Assembly: GCF_003236385.1 (NCBI RefSeq)
Contig: NZ_POUA01000008.1
Coordinates: 1-51,715 of the forward strand
Length of the DNA: 51,715 nucleotides
Source: Spongiactinospora gelatinilytica
Lineage (GTDB): Bacteria > Actinomycetota > Actinomycetes > Streptosporangiales > Streptosporangiaceae
Direction: 5' to 3'
The translations under genes and the position numbers were made by a program. The notes under the pieces were generated by a model that had not been told where the DNA came from, made no database searches, and saw nothing but the letters and a program-made list of their open reading frames with translations. Position 1 is the stretch's first letter. The number at the start of each line of letters is the position of its first letter. Shown here piece by piece: positions 43,790 to 51,715 of this stretch.

Positions 43790-44613
43790 CGGCGGGTGCT
43801 CCTCGGGGCGGGGTGGGCGGTTCGCGGGAGATCAGCGGGGTCACCGAAGGCGCGCAGCGCCACCCCCTCGGACTCCAGCGCGGTCCGTACGGCGGAGAGG
43901 AGGGGAGCGGCCATGTCGGTGTCGCCGTGCAGGCACAGGGTGTCGGGGCCGACGTCGAGCACGGTGCCATCGACGGCCCGTACGGTTCCGTGCCGGACGA
44001 GTTCCAGAGCCCGCTCGACGATCGCGTGCTCGTCGTGCAGCACCGCGCCGGGCTCCGCGCGCGGCACGAGTGTCCCGTCGGCGCGGTAGGCCCGGTCCAG
44101 GTACGCCTCCCTGGCCACGGGCAGCCCGGCCGCGCGGGCGCGGCTCTCCAGCGCGGAGCCGCTGATCGCCAGCACGGCCAGCTCAGGATCGACGGACGCC
44201 ACCGCGGCCACGACGGCGTCGGCCACGGAGGGGTCCTGCCATGCCAGGTTGCCGAGCGCGCCGTGCGGCTTGACGTGCCGGAGCCTGACCCCGTGCCGCC
44301 GGCAGAACGCGTCCACCGCGCCGATCTGGTACACCAGGTCGGTGGTGATCTCATGGGTTCCGAGCGCCATCATCCGGCGGCCGAAGCCGACCAGATCGGG
44401 GAACCCGGGGTGCGCCCCGACGCGCACCCCGTGCCGCTTGGCGGCGGACACCGCCGCGTCGATGGTCCTGGGGTCGCCCGCGTGGAACCCGCAGGCGATG
44501 TTGGCCGAGTCGACCAGGGGCATGACCGCGATGTCGCCCTCCAGCGCGTAGCGGCCGAACCCCTCGGCGAGGTCGGCGTTGAGGTCGATGGCCGGCCGGG
44601 CGCGCTCGGACAC
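43786..44613 (-). CDS. pxpA: 5-oxoprolinase subunit A (LamB/YcsF family)
   Basis: 275 aa, complete. The family start IDLNADLAEGFGRYALEGDI, SANIACGFHAGDPRTIDAAV, HGVRVGAHPGFPDLVGFGRR, RLRHVKPHGALGNLAWQDPS and LCLHGDTDMAAPL are all present. GTG start one base after the DUF1989 gene stop. It overlaps the M20 gene by 4 nt. First of the pyroglutamate-hydrolysis group. Confidence 0.93.
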   Translation of the reverse strand: MSERARPAIDLNADLAEGFGRYALEGDIAVMPLVDSANIACGFHAGDPRTIDAAVSAAKRHGVRVGAHPGFPDLVGFGRRMMALGTHEITTDLVYQIGAVDAFCRRHGVRLRHVKPHGALGNLAWQDPSVADAVVAAVASVDPELAVLAISGSALESRARAAGLPVAREAYLDRAYRADGTLVPRAEPGAVLHDEHAIVERALELVRHGTVRAVDGTVLDVGPDTLCLHGDTDMAAPLLSAVRTALESEGVALRAFGDPADLPRTAHPAPRSTRR

Positions 44614-44614
44614 A

Positions 44615-45367
44615 TCAGCCCCCGTTCACAGACCAGACCGGTGCACGGAGGCCGTGCACGCCCTGATACGACGCCGGGGGCGTCGGAGACCAGCCATCGA
44701 TCAGACCGGCGGCCGGGCGGTGGACCTCGACCGCCAGCGGCCTGCACACCTCCAGAGGATCGCGGGCCTCCGGACCCCAGAACGGCAGGGAGAGGTCGCC
44801 CGCCGGGCACGTGGACAGCGCGCACAGCAGGTCCTGTTCGGCGAAGAACTCGAAGAAGTCCCCTGGCTTGGCGGGCGACGCCTTCATGAAGTAGCGGTCC
44901 TCGTCGTTCAGGCCGGTGCACTGGAAGATGTTGAGCACGTCGTGGACGTCCGACTCGGTCAGGCCGTACGGCAGCACGGCGCGGACCAGGTTGGAGTGGC
45001 AGTGGAAGTCGAAGTCCTCGCCGGTGAGGATGCGGTTGACGTAGGGGTCGCAGCGTGAGCCGAGCAGGTCGTGCACCCGTCCGCCGTCGCCGTCCACCCC
45101 GTAGGACTCCAGGGAGTCGCCGGTGACCGTCAACAGCGGTCGCAGGTAGGGAAGTGTGGACCAAAGCCGGTCGTAACGGCTCACGTGAGCGCGTTGGAGC
45201 TGGCGGGTCCGCGCGGCCCAGAGGCGTTCCCTGGGGTTGTGGCGGTTCCAGACGTTGAAGTCGCCGACCTGTGGCCCCTCGTCCGTCGTGATGATCCGGC
45301 ACAGATGTCCCGCGGGGACCTCCCATGCCCGGCCGGACCGGATCGGGATGACGAACGATTCGGTCAT
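44615..45367 (-). CDS. DUF1989 (urea carboxylase-associated) protein
   Basis: About 250 aa counted from MTESFVIPIRSGRAWEVPAG. RIITTDEGPQVGDFNVWNRH, YLRPLLTVTGDSLESYGVDG, LLGSRCDPYVNRILTGEDFD and GLTESDVHDVLNIFQCTGLN are hallmarks of DUF1989, with conserved Cys/His that may bind a metal. Family members accompany urea carboxylase and related amide-degrading genes. Family-like text already begins upstream of this ATG (DTEAGLNFYDRLAERTG), where the gene is fused out of frame to a dioxygenase fragment. The original start was probably lost and this internal ATG, with a weak GAG box, may be used now. Confidence 0.72.
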   Translation of the reverse strand: MTESFVIPIRSGRAWEVPAGHLCRIITTDEGPQVGDFNVWNRHNPRERLWAARTRQLQRAHVSRYDRLWSTLPYLRPLLTVTGDSLESYGVDGDGGRVHDLLGSRCDPYVNRILTGEDFDFHCHSNLVRAVLPYGLTESDVHDVLNIFQCTGLNDEDRYFMKASPAKPGDFFEFFAEQDLLCALSTCPAGDLSLPFWGPEARDPLEVCRPLAVEVHRPAAGLIDGWSPTPPASYQGVHGLRAPVWSVNGG

Positions 45368-45420
45368 CTCGCGCTCGCCGGTGCGCTCGGCCAGCCGATC
45401 GTAGAAGTTGAGCCCGGCCT

Positions 45421-45947
45421 CCGTATCGCTCGTCAGCGTATTGCACGTCGTAGAAGCCGTCCTCGTCGGCCTCCCAGATCTCGATCCGGGCGCCGGCCAC
45501 CGGCCGTCCATCGGTGCCGGTGACCCGCCCCTGCACGTAACACGGTGTGCCCTGGAGGTCACCGGCGATGCTGCCGCCGAGCGGGACCTCGGGGCTGCCT
45601 TCCACGAAGAAGGGCCCGAACACGGTGGACTGCGTGGCGGCTCCCTGCACCGGGGAGTTGATCCCGACGGTCAGCGTGGACAGGCCCAGGACGTCGGACA
45701 GCAGGATGAACTCCTGCCGGGTGTCGGTGCAGATCCGGCCGGTCTCGGTGAGGTACCGGATCGCGTACCGCCACTCGTCCTCGGTCAGTCGCACGTCTCG
45801 CGCGAAAGCGTGCAGGTGCCGCACGAGGGACGCCATGAGCTGGCGGAGACGCTCGGACTCCGTCCGGTCGAAGCTGCGGACGACCTCCTCGGTAACCGCC
45901 CGCTCTCGTGCCGCCTGCTCGATCTGGTCGGTCGGACTCGTCCTCAT
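45421..45947 (-). pseudogene. Intradiol ring-cleavage dioxygenase, N-terminal fragment
   Basis: About 175 residues starting MRTSPTDQIEQAARERAVTE, with the N-terminal dimerisation domain (MASLVRHLHAFARDVRLTED; FILLSDVLGLSTLTVGINSP) and the start of the catalytic barrel (TVFGPFFVEGSPEVPLGGSI; GARIEIWEADEDGFYDVQYA). It matches hydroxyquinol/chlorocatechol 1,2-dioxygenases. After YADERYG the homology ends and the DUF1989 gene takes over in another frame, so most iron ligands (second Tyr, both His) are lost. ATG at 45947 overlaps the maleylacetate reductase stop (ATGA). Confidence 0.83.
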
Positions 45948-47032
45948 GTACGCCTCCTTCCCGCGAATGCCGACTCAAGAATCGCGCGCACGTCTGCTCG
46001 CGAGACGGCCCGGACGTTGTCGAGCGGCAAGACCCCGGCCACCGCGTCCACCGCCGCCTCGAAGTCGGCCGGGTGCAGACCTGCCGACTCCAGCGTGGGG
46101 TTCAGGCGCAGCCGGTCGTAGAGGGCCCGCAGCCCCACCCCGGCATCCGCGGCGGCGAGACTCGCCGCCAGGTCCGCCATCCGGGCCGGCAACGCGGGGG
46201 CGTTGAACTCGATCACCGCCGGCAGGATCGCCGCGTGCAGCTCCGCATGCGCGAGGTCGAATCTGCCGCCCAGCACGTGACAGATCTTGTGGTGCAGGCC
46301 CGAACCCGCGACGCCGAAGGCCGTCCCGGCGACGTGCGCCCCGTAGAGCAGCTCGTCCGGTCGGCGGGTCGCACCGGCCGCCATCTTGTCGAGTCCTTCG
46401 CGAAGTGCCTTGACCCCCTCCAACGCGACGATACGGATGAGCGGGCTGCTCGCCGGCGCGGACAGCGCCTCGACGCAGTGGGCCATCGCGTTCAGCGATG
46501 AGGTCGCCGCGAGACGGGCCGGCAACCCGTCGAGGAGGCCGGGGTCGTAGACCACGGTCCTGGGCAGCACGTCGAGGGACCGGCCGGTCCGCTTTGTGGA
46601 CCCGCTCGTGATTCCCCACACCGGGGTCATCTCTGATCCGGCATAGGTCGTGGGCACGGCCAGCACCGGCAGCCGGGAGGTCAGCGCGACGGCCTTCGCG
46701 GTGCCGGTCGTCGAGCCTCCGCCGATGGCCAGCAGGCCGTCGGCTCTCGCGTCGGCCGCTAGCTCGCGCGCCCGCGTGGCCATCTCCGCCGGGACGTGTG
46801 GTCGAACACCGTCGAAGCTCGCCGCGACGCGCCCGCCGAGCGGTGCGATCAAGTTCGATGCGACCTCGGCCGCGCCGGCGTCCGCGATCACGACGATCCT
46901 CTCCAGGCCCAGTCGCTCGACCTCTGGCAGCAGGTCCGCCGCGGAGCCCCTGCCGAAGACGACCCGAGTCGACGGCAGCTCCTGGACGAACGAGAGCCGG
47001 GTGGCCGATGCCGGCAGGGCGTCGCCGGTCAC
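45944..47032 (-). CDS. Maleylacetate reductase (iron-type alcohol dehydrogenase family)
   Basis: 362 aa. Reduces maleylacetate to 3-oxoadipate with NAD(P)H, the step after hydroxyquinol or chlorocatechol ring cleavage. VVFGRGSAADLLPEVERLGL, LAIGGGSTTGTAKAVALTSR (nucleotide loop), LAVPTTYAGSEMTPVWGITS and SGLHHKICHVLGGRFDLAHA (metal His region) are diagnostic. GTG at 47032 overlaps the previous stop (GTGA). Its neighbouring dioxygenase gene is broken, so the pathway may depend on a copy elsewhere. Confidence 0.9.
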   Translation of the reverse strand: MTGDALPASATRLSFVQELPSTRVVFGRGSAADLLPEVERLGLERIVVIADAGAAEVASNLIAPLGGRVAASFDGVRPHVPAEMATRARELAADARADGLLAIGGGSTTGTAKAVALTSRLPVLAVPTTYAGSEMTPVWGITSGSTKRTGRSLDVLPRTVVYDPGLLDGLPARLAATSSLNAMAHCVEALSAPASSPLIRIVALEGVKALREGLDKMAAGATRRPDELLYGAHVAGTAFGVAGSGLHHKICHVLGGRFDLAHAELHAAILPAVIEFNAPALPARMADLAASLAAADAGVGLRALYDRLRLNPTLESAGLHPADFEAAVDAVAGVLPLDNVRAVSRADVRAILESAFAGRRRT

Positions 47033-47673
47033 AGCGGGACGCCTGGACGGTCCGACCCCTGCAGCCAGGCTTCACCCTCGGCGTAGAGCCTGGTCACCGC
47101 GCTGCCGGTCAAGCCGGGCAGTCCGGGCTTCACCGTGAACCCGGCCTCGGACTGCATGTAGGCCAGGTGCCGGTAGCCGACCGGGAACCGGCTCAGGCGG
47201 GTCGGGTCCAGATCCAGGGTCGCGGCGGGATCCAGTGGGTCGATGCGGTCATGTTCGTAGATCGGCTGCCGGCGCACGATCTTCCACGCGTCGCCCAGGC
47301 GTGCCATGAAGTCGTAGAAGCGCCCGTGGCACACCACGTCCGCCTCGACCTCGTGCACGTACGCCCGCTGAGTGATCGTCATCTTGGTCTGCGCGATCGC
47401 GCGCCCCCCGACGACGTCCACGGAGCTGCCGCCCAGGAAGTGACTGATCCGCACTCCCTTCTCGAAGCCTGTCCGGCTGACCTCGATGAACTCTCGTGCC
47501 GGCCCCTGGAACCACGTCGCCGTCATGTAGCCGTCGGGGTGCCACAGCGTCCCGAACCGCTCCCAGTCTCCGGCGTCGCGCCAGACCGCCCAGCGAGCGA
47601 TGACCTGCTCGATGGCCAGTACGTCCTGGAGGTCGGACGACTCGACCGCCCGCTCCCGCATCTCACGCGCCAT
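47029..47673 (-). CDS. NTF2/SnoaL-like protein
   Basis: 214 aa. EQVIARWAVWRDAGDWERFG, TLWHPDGYMTATWFQGPARE and CHGRFYDFMARLGDAWKIVR show the SnoaL-like cone fold seen in small hydratases, isomerases and dioxygenase beta subunits. It extends ~60 residues past the domain. GGAAAGAG precedes the ATG at 47673. First gene of the catabolic operon and divergent from the IclR gene. The reaction is unknown. Confidence 0.75.
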   Translation of the reverse strand: MAREMRERAVESSDLQDVLAIEQVIARWAVWRDAGDWERFGTLWHPDGYMTATWFQGPAREFIEVSRTGFEKGVRISHFLGGSSVDVVGGRAIAQTKMTITQRAYVHEVEADVVCHGRFYDFMARLGDAWKIVRRQPIYEHDRIDPLDPAATLDLDPTRLSRFPVGYRHLAYMQSEAGFTVKPGLPGLTGSAVTRLYAEGEAWLQGSDRPGVPL

Positions 47674-47829
47674 GTTCTCTTTCCGCCTCTGACCGACGAC
47701 ACATTCGCCTGTGCTCACAGCAGCGGATCGATCCATCCGCCCGCTCAGCCAGCGAAGTTACGCGACCGGCCGGCTCACCGCCCACCCTTTGGTGCCGCTC
47801 AGTGGCAAGATGCGTAAGATGGCCCGACA

Positions 47830-47844
47830 TTGTCCGCCGGACAA
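47830..47844. promoter_or_regulatory. Palindromic operator candidate TTGTCCGCCGGACAA
   Basis: A perfect 15-bp inverted repeat in the divergent gap between the catabolic operon and the IclR gene, ending at the iclR-like ribosome binding site. Its place and symmetry fit an autoregulatory IclR-type site. Confidence 0.6.
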
Positions 47845-47855
47845 AGGAGCGAGCC

Positions 47856-48605
47856 ATGGCCGGCAACACCGGCTCACCCGGAGCCTCGCTGGCGGGCCGG
47901 CTGTTCGCGGTCCTCGGGAGCTTCACGATGGCGCGGCCGGACCTGAGCCTGACCGAGATCGCGCGAGCCACGGGACTGCCGATCAGCACGACTCGCCGCC
48001 TCATCGGAGAGCTCGTCGCGTGGGGCGCCCTGGAGCGGACGCCCGAGGACCGCTACCGGATCGGGATGCGCCTGTGGGCGGTCGGCACCCTGGCCCCGCA
48101 ACGGCGAGGGCTGTCCGACTCGGCGCTGCCGTACATGAACGACCTGTTCCTCGCCACGCGCGAGGCCGTCCAGTTGGTCGTCCTGGACGGCACTGAGGCG
48201 CTGTGCGTCGAGAAGGTGTCGGGGACCACCGCGGTACGGAACGAGACCCAGGTGGGCGGTCGCCTGCCTCTTCACGCCACGGCGGTCGGCAAGTGCCTGC
48301 TCGCGTGGTCTCCGCCCGACCTGCTGGCCCGGGTCATCGAGGGAGGCCTGGACCGGCGCACGATGTACACCATCACCGAGCCCGGCAGGCTGCACCGCCA
48401 CCTCCGCCAGGTGCGCGCCCGGGGAGTGGCGTACTCACGCGAGGAGATGACCCTGGGAGCGGTGTCCGTGGCCGCGCCCATCCTCACCGGGCAGGGGCGC
48501 CTGCACGGGGCCCTGGGCATTGTGGTCCGCTCCGCGAAGCGGCTCGACAACCTCGCCGCTGCGGTCCTGACCTCAAGCGTGACCATCTCGCGCCAGATCG
48601 CTTGA
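47856..48605 (+). CDS. IclR-family transcriptional regulator
   Basis: 249 aa from the ATG at 47856 (AAAGGAG upstream). N-terminal winged HTH: SLTEIARATGLPISTTRRLI (about 29-48) and a wing TPEDRYRIGMRLW. C-terminal IclR effector domain: ALCVEKVSGTTAVRNETQVG, LPLHATAVGKCLLAWSPPDL, TEPGRLHRHLRQVRARGVAY and SVAAPILTGQGRLHGALGIV. It probably controls the divergent operon in response to an aromatic or amide catabolite. Confidence 0.92.
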   Translation: MAGNTGSPGASLAGRLFAVLGSFTMARPDLSLTEIARATGLPISTTRRLIGELVAWGALERTPEDRYRIGMRLWAVGTLAPQRRGLSDSALPYMNDLFLATREAVQLVVLDGTEALCVEKVSGTTAVRNETQVGGRLPLHATAVGKCLLAWSPPDLLARVIEGGLDRRTMYTITEPGRLHRHLRQVRARGVAYSREEMTLGAVSVAAPILTGQGRLHGALGIVVRSAKRLDNLAAAVLTSSVTISRQIA

Positions 48606-48643
48606 CATCGCTTTGACGCGGTCACCACTGCGGTCTCCGAGCC

Positions 48644-50119
48644 TCAGTGGCCTGATCGGCCGGCCGCGTCGCTCTGCGTGATGTGCTTGGCCTCCAGGAA
48701 ATCGTCCATGCCGGAGAAGCCGTTGAGACGCTCGAGGCCGCTTTGCTTGTACCCGCCCTCTTCGAACTCGTCGTGAACCACCGCCCACTCGTTGATCCAC
48801 ACGGTCCCGACCCGGAGCTTTCGAGCCACCCGCAGCGGCTGGTCCAGGTCGCGCGACCACACGCTCGCGGCGAGACCGTAGTCGGAGTCGTTCGCGAGCC
48901 TGACGGCCTCGTCCTCGGTGGAGAAGGTCTGCAGCGTGAGGACCGGACCGAACGTCTCTTCCTGAACGATCGGTAGCTTGGGGTCGTCGATTTCGAGCAG
49001 CGTCGGCCGGTAGAACGCCCCGCGGGACAGGGGACCTTCGGTCACCGGACCCCCGCGCACGAGGACCCGCGCGCCCGAGTCGATCGCCTCGCGCACGACC
49101 GCGTCGACCCGTTCGACGTCCTGCGGCTTCATCAGCGGTCCCATGCTGCTGGACGGATCGGCGGCGGGACCGACCTCGACCTTGCCGAGCCTGGCCGTCA
49201 TGCGCTCGCGGACCTGGTCGGCGATGCTTTCATGGACCAGCAGTCGCGAGCCCGCCATGCAGAACTGACCCGCGAACGTGGTGATCGCCTTCTCCAGGAC
49301 GGGCTCGGCGGCGTCCAGATCGGCGGTCTCGAACAGGATCATCGGGCTCTTGCCGCCCAGTTCGAGAGAGCAGCGCTTGAGGCGCTCGGCCGCGGCCGTC
49401 GCGATGGCCCGCCCGGTCCGCGTGCCACCGGTGAAGCTGATGACGGGAACCTGCGGCGAGTCGACCAGCGCGGCCCCTCCCTCGCGGTCGCTGTTCACAG
49501 CGTTGAAGACGCCGTCCGGGAGCCCGTCGGCCCGGTGCAGTACCTCCGCGAAGAACGAGTTGACCAGCGCGGTCTCCTCGGGGAACTTCACCACCACCGT
49601 CGTGCCGGCCGCCAACGCCGGCCCCAGCGAGCGAACGGACAGAATGAGGGGTGAATTGAACGGCACGATGACGCCCGCCACGCCGACCGGTTCGCGCAGC
49701 AGGATCGAAGTGCGCCCCTCGCCCATGTCCGCCGACCGGCCCTGGGCGGTGAGGGCCATGGCCGCCCACCAGCGCAGTTTGGGCGGGATCATGCCCACCT
49801 CGAAGGCGGCCTCGCCCCGGACCTTGCCGTTCTCCAGCGCCAGCATCTCGATGAGCTGCGAGCTGTGCTGTTCCACGAGGTCAGCCATGCTGTTCAGCAC
49901 TCTGTGGCGGAGCCGGCGGTTCTGCTTCCAGTCCGATTCCTCGAACGCCCGCGCCGCGGCGTCGATCGCCGTCTGCGTGAGGACCTTGTCGGCGTAGGCG
50001 AAGTGCCCCAGCTCACCGCCTGTTGCGGGGTCGTGGCTCGGACGGTGGTCGGGAGAGTCGACCCACTGGCCGTCGATCAGGTTGAGGGCCACTGGGCGCG
50101 GCCGGATTACCCCGGACAT
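48644..50119 (-). CDS. Aldehyde dehydrogenase (NAD(P)-dependent)
   Basis: 491 aa, ALDH superfamily. VGVAGVIVPFNSPLILSVRS, TVVVKFPEETALVN, SFTGGTRTGRAIATAAAERL, then the catalytic Glu in LELGGKSPMILF and the catalytic Cys in TFAGQFCMAGSRLLV, and PIVQEETFGPVLTLQTF. AAGGAG lies before the ATG at 50119. Only 20 bp separate it from the alcohol dehydrogenase gene, so the pair likely converts an alcohol to an acid. The closest subfamily (betaine- or vanillin-type) cannot be told. Confidence 0.92.
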   Translation of the reverse strand: MSGVIRPRPVALNLIDGQWVDSPDHRPSHDPATGGELGHFAYADKVLTQTAIDAAARAFEESDWKQNRRLRHRVLNSMADLVEQHSSQLIEMLALENGKVRGEAAFEVGMIPPKLRWWAAMALTAQGRSADMGEGRTSILLREPVGVAGVIVPFNSPLILSVRSLGPALAAGTTVVVKFPEETALVNSFFAEVLHRADGLPDGVFNAVNSDREGGAALVDSPQVPVISFTGGTRTGRAIATAAAERLKRCSLELGGKSPMILFETADLDAAEPVLEKAITTFAGQFCMAGSRLLVHESIADQVRERMTARLGKVEVGPAADPSSSMGPLMKPQDVERVDAVVREAIDSGARVLVRGGPVTEGPLSRGAFYRPTLLEIDDPKLPIVQEETFGPVLTLQTFSTEDEAVRLANDSDYGLAASVWSRDLDQPLRVARKLRVGTVWINEWAVVHDEFEEGGYKQSGLERLNGFSGMDDFLEAKHITQSDAAGRSGH

Positions 50120-50139
50120 TCGTGTGCTCCTTGGTCGTT

Positions 50140-51255
50140 TCACGAGTGCTGCTCGGGCATGCGCAGCACCGGCTTGATCGTCGATCCGCTCTCCATGTCG
50201 GCGGCCGCCTGGTTGATCTGGTCGAAGTCGTAGTAGGTCACGATGCGATCCATTGGGAACAGACCGCGACGGTGCAGCTCGATCAAGGACGGGATGAAGA
50301 GCTGCGGGACGGCGTCTCCCTGGATGACGCCACGTATGGTCCGTCCGTTCAGGATCGTGTTGAGATCCACCGATGCGGTGGTCCCCGTCGGCGGTGCCCC
50401 GAGCAGGACGAGGGTGCCGTCCATGGCGAGGGCCGCGACCGCGCCGGAGATGGCATCGGGAGACGCGCTTGTGTCTATGGCGTAGGACACGCCATCAGGA
50501 CAGATGTCCGCAATCTGGTCATACACGGCGCCGTCGCGAGGGTCCAATGCGCAGGTCGCCCCGAGTTCGCGCGCCAGACGCAGGCGGCCGGGGTCGGGAT
50601 CCACGACGATCAGGTGGCTGAGTCCGAGTCGCGCGGCGATCATGAGGGCGGCGAATCCGACGCTTCCACAGCCGACGATGAGCAGGGACGAACCGGGAGC
50701 CGGGCGCAGCACGTTCACGACCGCCCCTGCCCCCGTCTGCATGCCGCAGGCGAGGGGCGCCATTGCCTCAAGAGGCACACCGTCAGGGACGGGGACCAGG
50801 TTGGAGGGCCACGTGAGTGCGTGACTAGCGAACGACGACTGCTGGAAGATGTGTCCGTGGACCGGGCCGGCCGATCGCGGGTCCCGCAGGGCGGTGCTCC
50901 CGTCTCGTCGCGAGCCGCCGAAGGACAGCGCGAAGCCGTGCGCGCAGTACTGAGGCCGCGCCGCCAGGCACGCCGCGCACTGGTCGCAGCGCGGGTAGGA
51001 CAAGATGACCCGCTGGCCGGGCCGAAAGGACGAGATCGCCGATCCCACCTCTTCAACGACTCCCACGCCCTCGTGCCCGGCAACGACCGGGAGCGGTACG
51101 GGGTACGTCTGGTCGCGGATGTGCAGGTCGGTCCTGCACATCCCCGAGGCCGTGATTCGCACGAGCACCTCGTCATGGCGCGGCGCTTCCATGTCGAGGC
51201 TCTCGATGACGAAAGCGCCGCCGGGTCGGGCGACGACCGCCGCACGCACCTGCAT
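50140..51255 (-). CDS. Zinc-dependent alcohol dehydrogenase (MDR, aryl-alcohol type)
   Basis: 371 aa. Catalytic zinc ligands lie in ASGMCRTDLHIRD (Cys), VVAGHEGVGVVEEVG (His-Glu) and LACGMQTGAGAV (Cys). The structural zinc lobe has four Cys in CDQCAACLAARPQYC. The Rossmann loop is VGCGSVGFAAL, followed by VVDPDPGRL, which favours NAD. It resembles NAD/NDMA-type and aryl-alcohol dehydrogenases. ATG at 51255 is taken because the AAAGGGGG box lies about 11 nt before it; a GTG four codons earlier (51267) is too close to that box. Probably co-transcribed with the aldehyde dehydrogenase. Confidence 0.9.
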   Translation of the reverse strand: MQVRAAVVARPGGAFVIESLDMEAPRHDEVLVRITASGMCRTDLHIRDQTYPVPLPVVAGHEGVGVVEEVGSAISSFRPGQRVILSYPRCDQCAACLAARPQYCAHGFALSFGGSRRDGSTALRDPRSAGPVHGHIFQQSSFASHALTWPSNLVPVPDGVPLEAMAPLACGMQTGAGAVVNVLRPAPGSSLLIVGCGSVGFAALMIAARLGLSHLIVVDPDPGRLRLARELGATCALDPRDGAVYDQIADICPDGVSYAIDTSASPDAISGAVAALAMDGTLVLLGAPPTGTTASVDLNTILNGRTIRGVIQGDAVPQLFIPSLIELHRRGLFPMDRIVTYYDFDQINQAAADMESGSTIKPVLRMPEQHS

Positions 51256-51519
51256 GGCGTTGCCCACCCCCCTTTCTGCCTTCCTGCCGGATGCCGCAGA
51301 CAGCGCGGCGAAAGCAAAAGGCTATGCCGAGCGCGTGCGCTTGCCCACGGACGGTTGCTGCTCAGTGGCAGAGGCACGCGTCCTCTACCGGTGGCGATAC
51401 CCAATCGATGTCGATCTCAGCAAAGATGCACATGGCCTACATCTGGATCAATCCGACGTCGGAGCGGGTGCACTGGGTGAACGACCACGAGCACGCTTAC
51501 GACCCACAGCCGAAAAGCC
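51256..51519. other. Upstream region of the alcohol dehydrogenase, no supported gene
   Basis: A forward frame reading MAYIWINPTSERVHWVNDHE (from 51429) is protein-like but has no ribosome binding site and runs through the terminator, so it is not called. The promoter of the ADH-ALDH pair is expected near 51280-51350 on the reverse strand. Confidence 0.35.
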
Positions 51520-51557
51520 GCGGGCCGGACGGAACCACAGTCCGTCCGGCCCGGTTT
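51520..51557. terminator. Bidirectional Rho-independent terminator
   Basis: Stem GGGCCGGACGGA / TCCGTCCGGCCC (12 bp) with a short loop, followed by GGTTTT forward and, on the other strand, GCGGCTTTTC. It lies 8 bases after the stop of the reverse-strand aldo/keto reductase gene. Confidence 0.85.
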
Positions 51558-51564
51558 TGCGGTG

Positions 51565-51714
51565 TTAGGGCGTCAGGGGGCCGTGGCCGGCGGCGGTTTT
51601 GTGGAGGGCTGTGGCGATTTCTTGTAGGTCGGCGGGGGTGAGGTGGAGGGTGGAGGCGTAGAGCCAGCCGGTGACCTGGGCCGGGGTGCGAGCGCCGGTG
51701 ATGGCGGCGGTGAC
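51565..51714 (-). CDS. Aldo/keto reductase, C-terminal end (runs off window)
   Basis: The last 49 codons read VTAAITGARTPAQVTGWLYA, STLHLTPADLQEIATAL and end GHGPLTP. The pattern I-x-G-A-R-T-P-x-Q plus LTPADLxEI is the C-terminal NADPH-binding and tail part of aldo/keto reductases. The rest of the gene is beyond the window edge. Confidence 0.75.
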   Translation of the reverse strand, partial: VTAAITGARTPAQVTGWLYASTLHLTPADLQEIATALHKTAAGHGPLTP

Positions 51715-51715
51715 T

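Noticed and set aside
42491-44089. 532-codon open frame antisense to the M20 peptidase and pxpA
   Set aside because: Spans two well-identified genes and has no family features.
51291-51641. Forward frame containing MAYIWINPTSERVHW
   Set aside because: Runs through a strong bidirectional terminator and the end of the aldo/keto reductase gene; no ribosome binding site.
1-51714. CRISPR array, tRNA, rRNA, integrase or replication origin
   Set aside because: None was recognised by reading both strands; a tRNA scan would be needed to exclude small RNA genes.

Overview
This is a high-GC actinomycete chromosome segment. The evidence is the codon use, GTG and ATG starts with AGGAG-type ribosome binding sites, 4-nt overlapping operons, IclR/ArsR regulators, an Lsr2-like domain and IS families typical of actinobacteria. 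The genus cannot be read from the sequence; a Streptosporangiales-like filamentous actinomycete is a reasonable guess. No tRNA, rRNA, CRISPR array or integrase was recognised.

Layout. (1) 1-9131 is an insertion-sequence graveyard: an IS5-type transposase start, an intact-looking IS21 pair (istA/istB), an ArsR-AHSA1 stress/toxin-type operon with a divergent DUF1579-like gene, a stop-interrupted hypothetical gene, IS3 and IS701 remnants, an AT-richer orphan gene, and a complete-looking IS1380 element. (2) 9246-10157 encodes a protein with a DNA sulfur-binding-domain signature and an HNH nuclease domain, i.e. a probable phosphorothioate-dependent McrA-type endonuclease. (3) 10781-12796 is a fused scar: an internal piece of an Eco57I-like DNA methylase joined to a frameshifted PaaK-like CoA ligase. 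(4) 12947-20895 holds a peptidoglycan amidase and, convergent to it, a RiPP cluster: a 61-aa candidate peptide, an HExxH putative peptide beta-hydroxylase, an FxLD-type long-leader lanthipeptide precursor, a shortened LanC and a full LanB. (5) 21500-24370 holds a resolvase scrap, small genes, a Sel1/TPR-like protein and a rearranged IS110 copy bounded by ~86-bp direct repeats. (6) 24368-38855 is a complete DNA phosphorothioation island: dndA facing dndB-dndC-dndD-dndE, plus a second operon of six genes. These are a sigma-region-4-like HTH protein, a PLD/SF2 helicase of the Dnd restriction type, a 61-aa protein, a second DndD-like ATPase, Dnd-associated protein 4 and the Dnd-associated methyltransferase. 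(7) 39535-40982 holds three small island-edge genes. (8) 41086-51714 is catabolic. An operon encodes an NTF2-like protein, maleylacetate reductase, a truncated intradiol dioxygenase fused to a DUF1989 gene, PxpA, an M20 peptidase, PxpB and a 3'-truncated PxpC. It is divergent from an IclR regulator and followed by an aldehyde dehydrogenase, a zinc alcohol dehydrogenase and the end of an aldo/keto reductase.

How the parts work together. DndA supplies sulfur from cysteine, DndC/D/E insert it into the DNA backbone and DndB probably regulates. The six-gene operon is the likely restriction arm; no DndF/G/H-type genes were recognised. The SBD-HNH nuclease ~14 kb away reads the same sulfur mark, so its sequence specificity must be compatible with the local Dnd system or it is silent. 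The RiPP cluster combines lanthionine chemistry with a possible hydroxylation step but shows no transporter or leader protease in the window. The catabolic operon looks like a ring-cleavage/maleylacetate route merged with 5-oxoproline hydrolysis, but it has lost most of its dioxygenase and the end of pxpC, the latter exactly where the island side begins.
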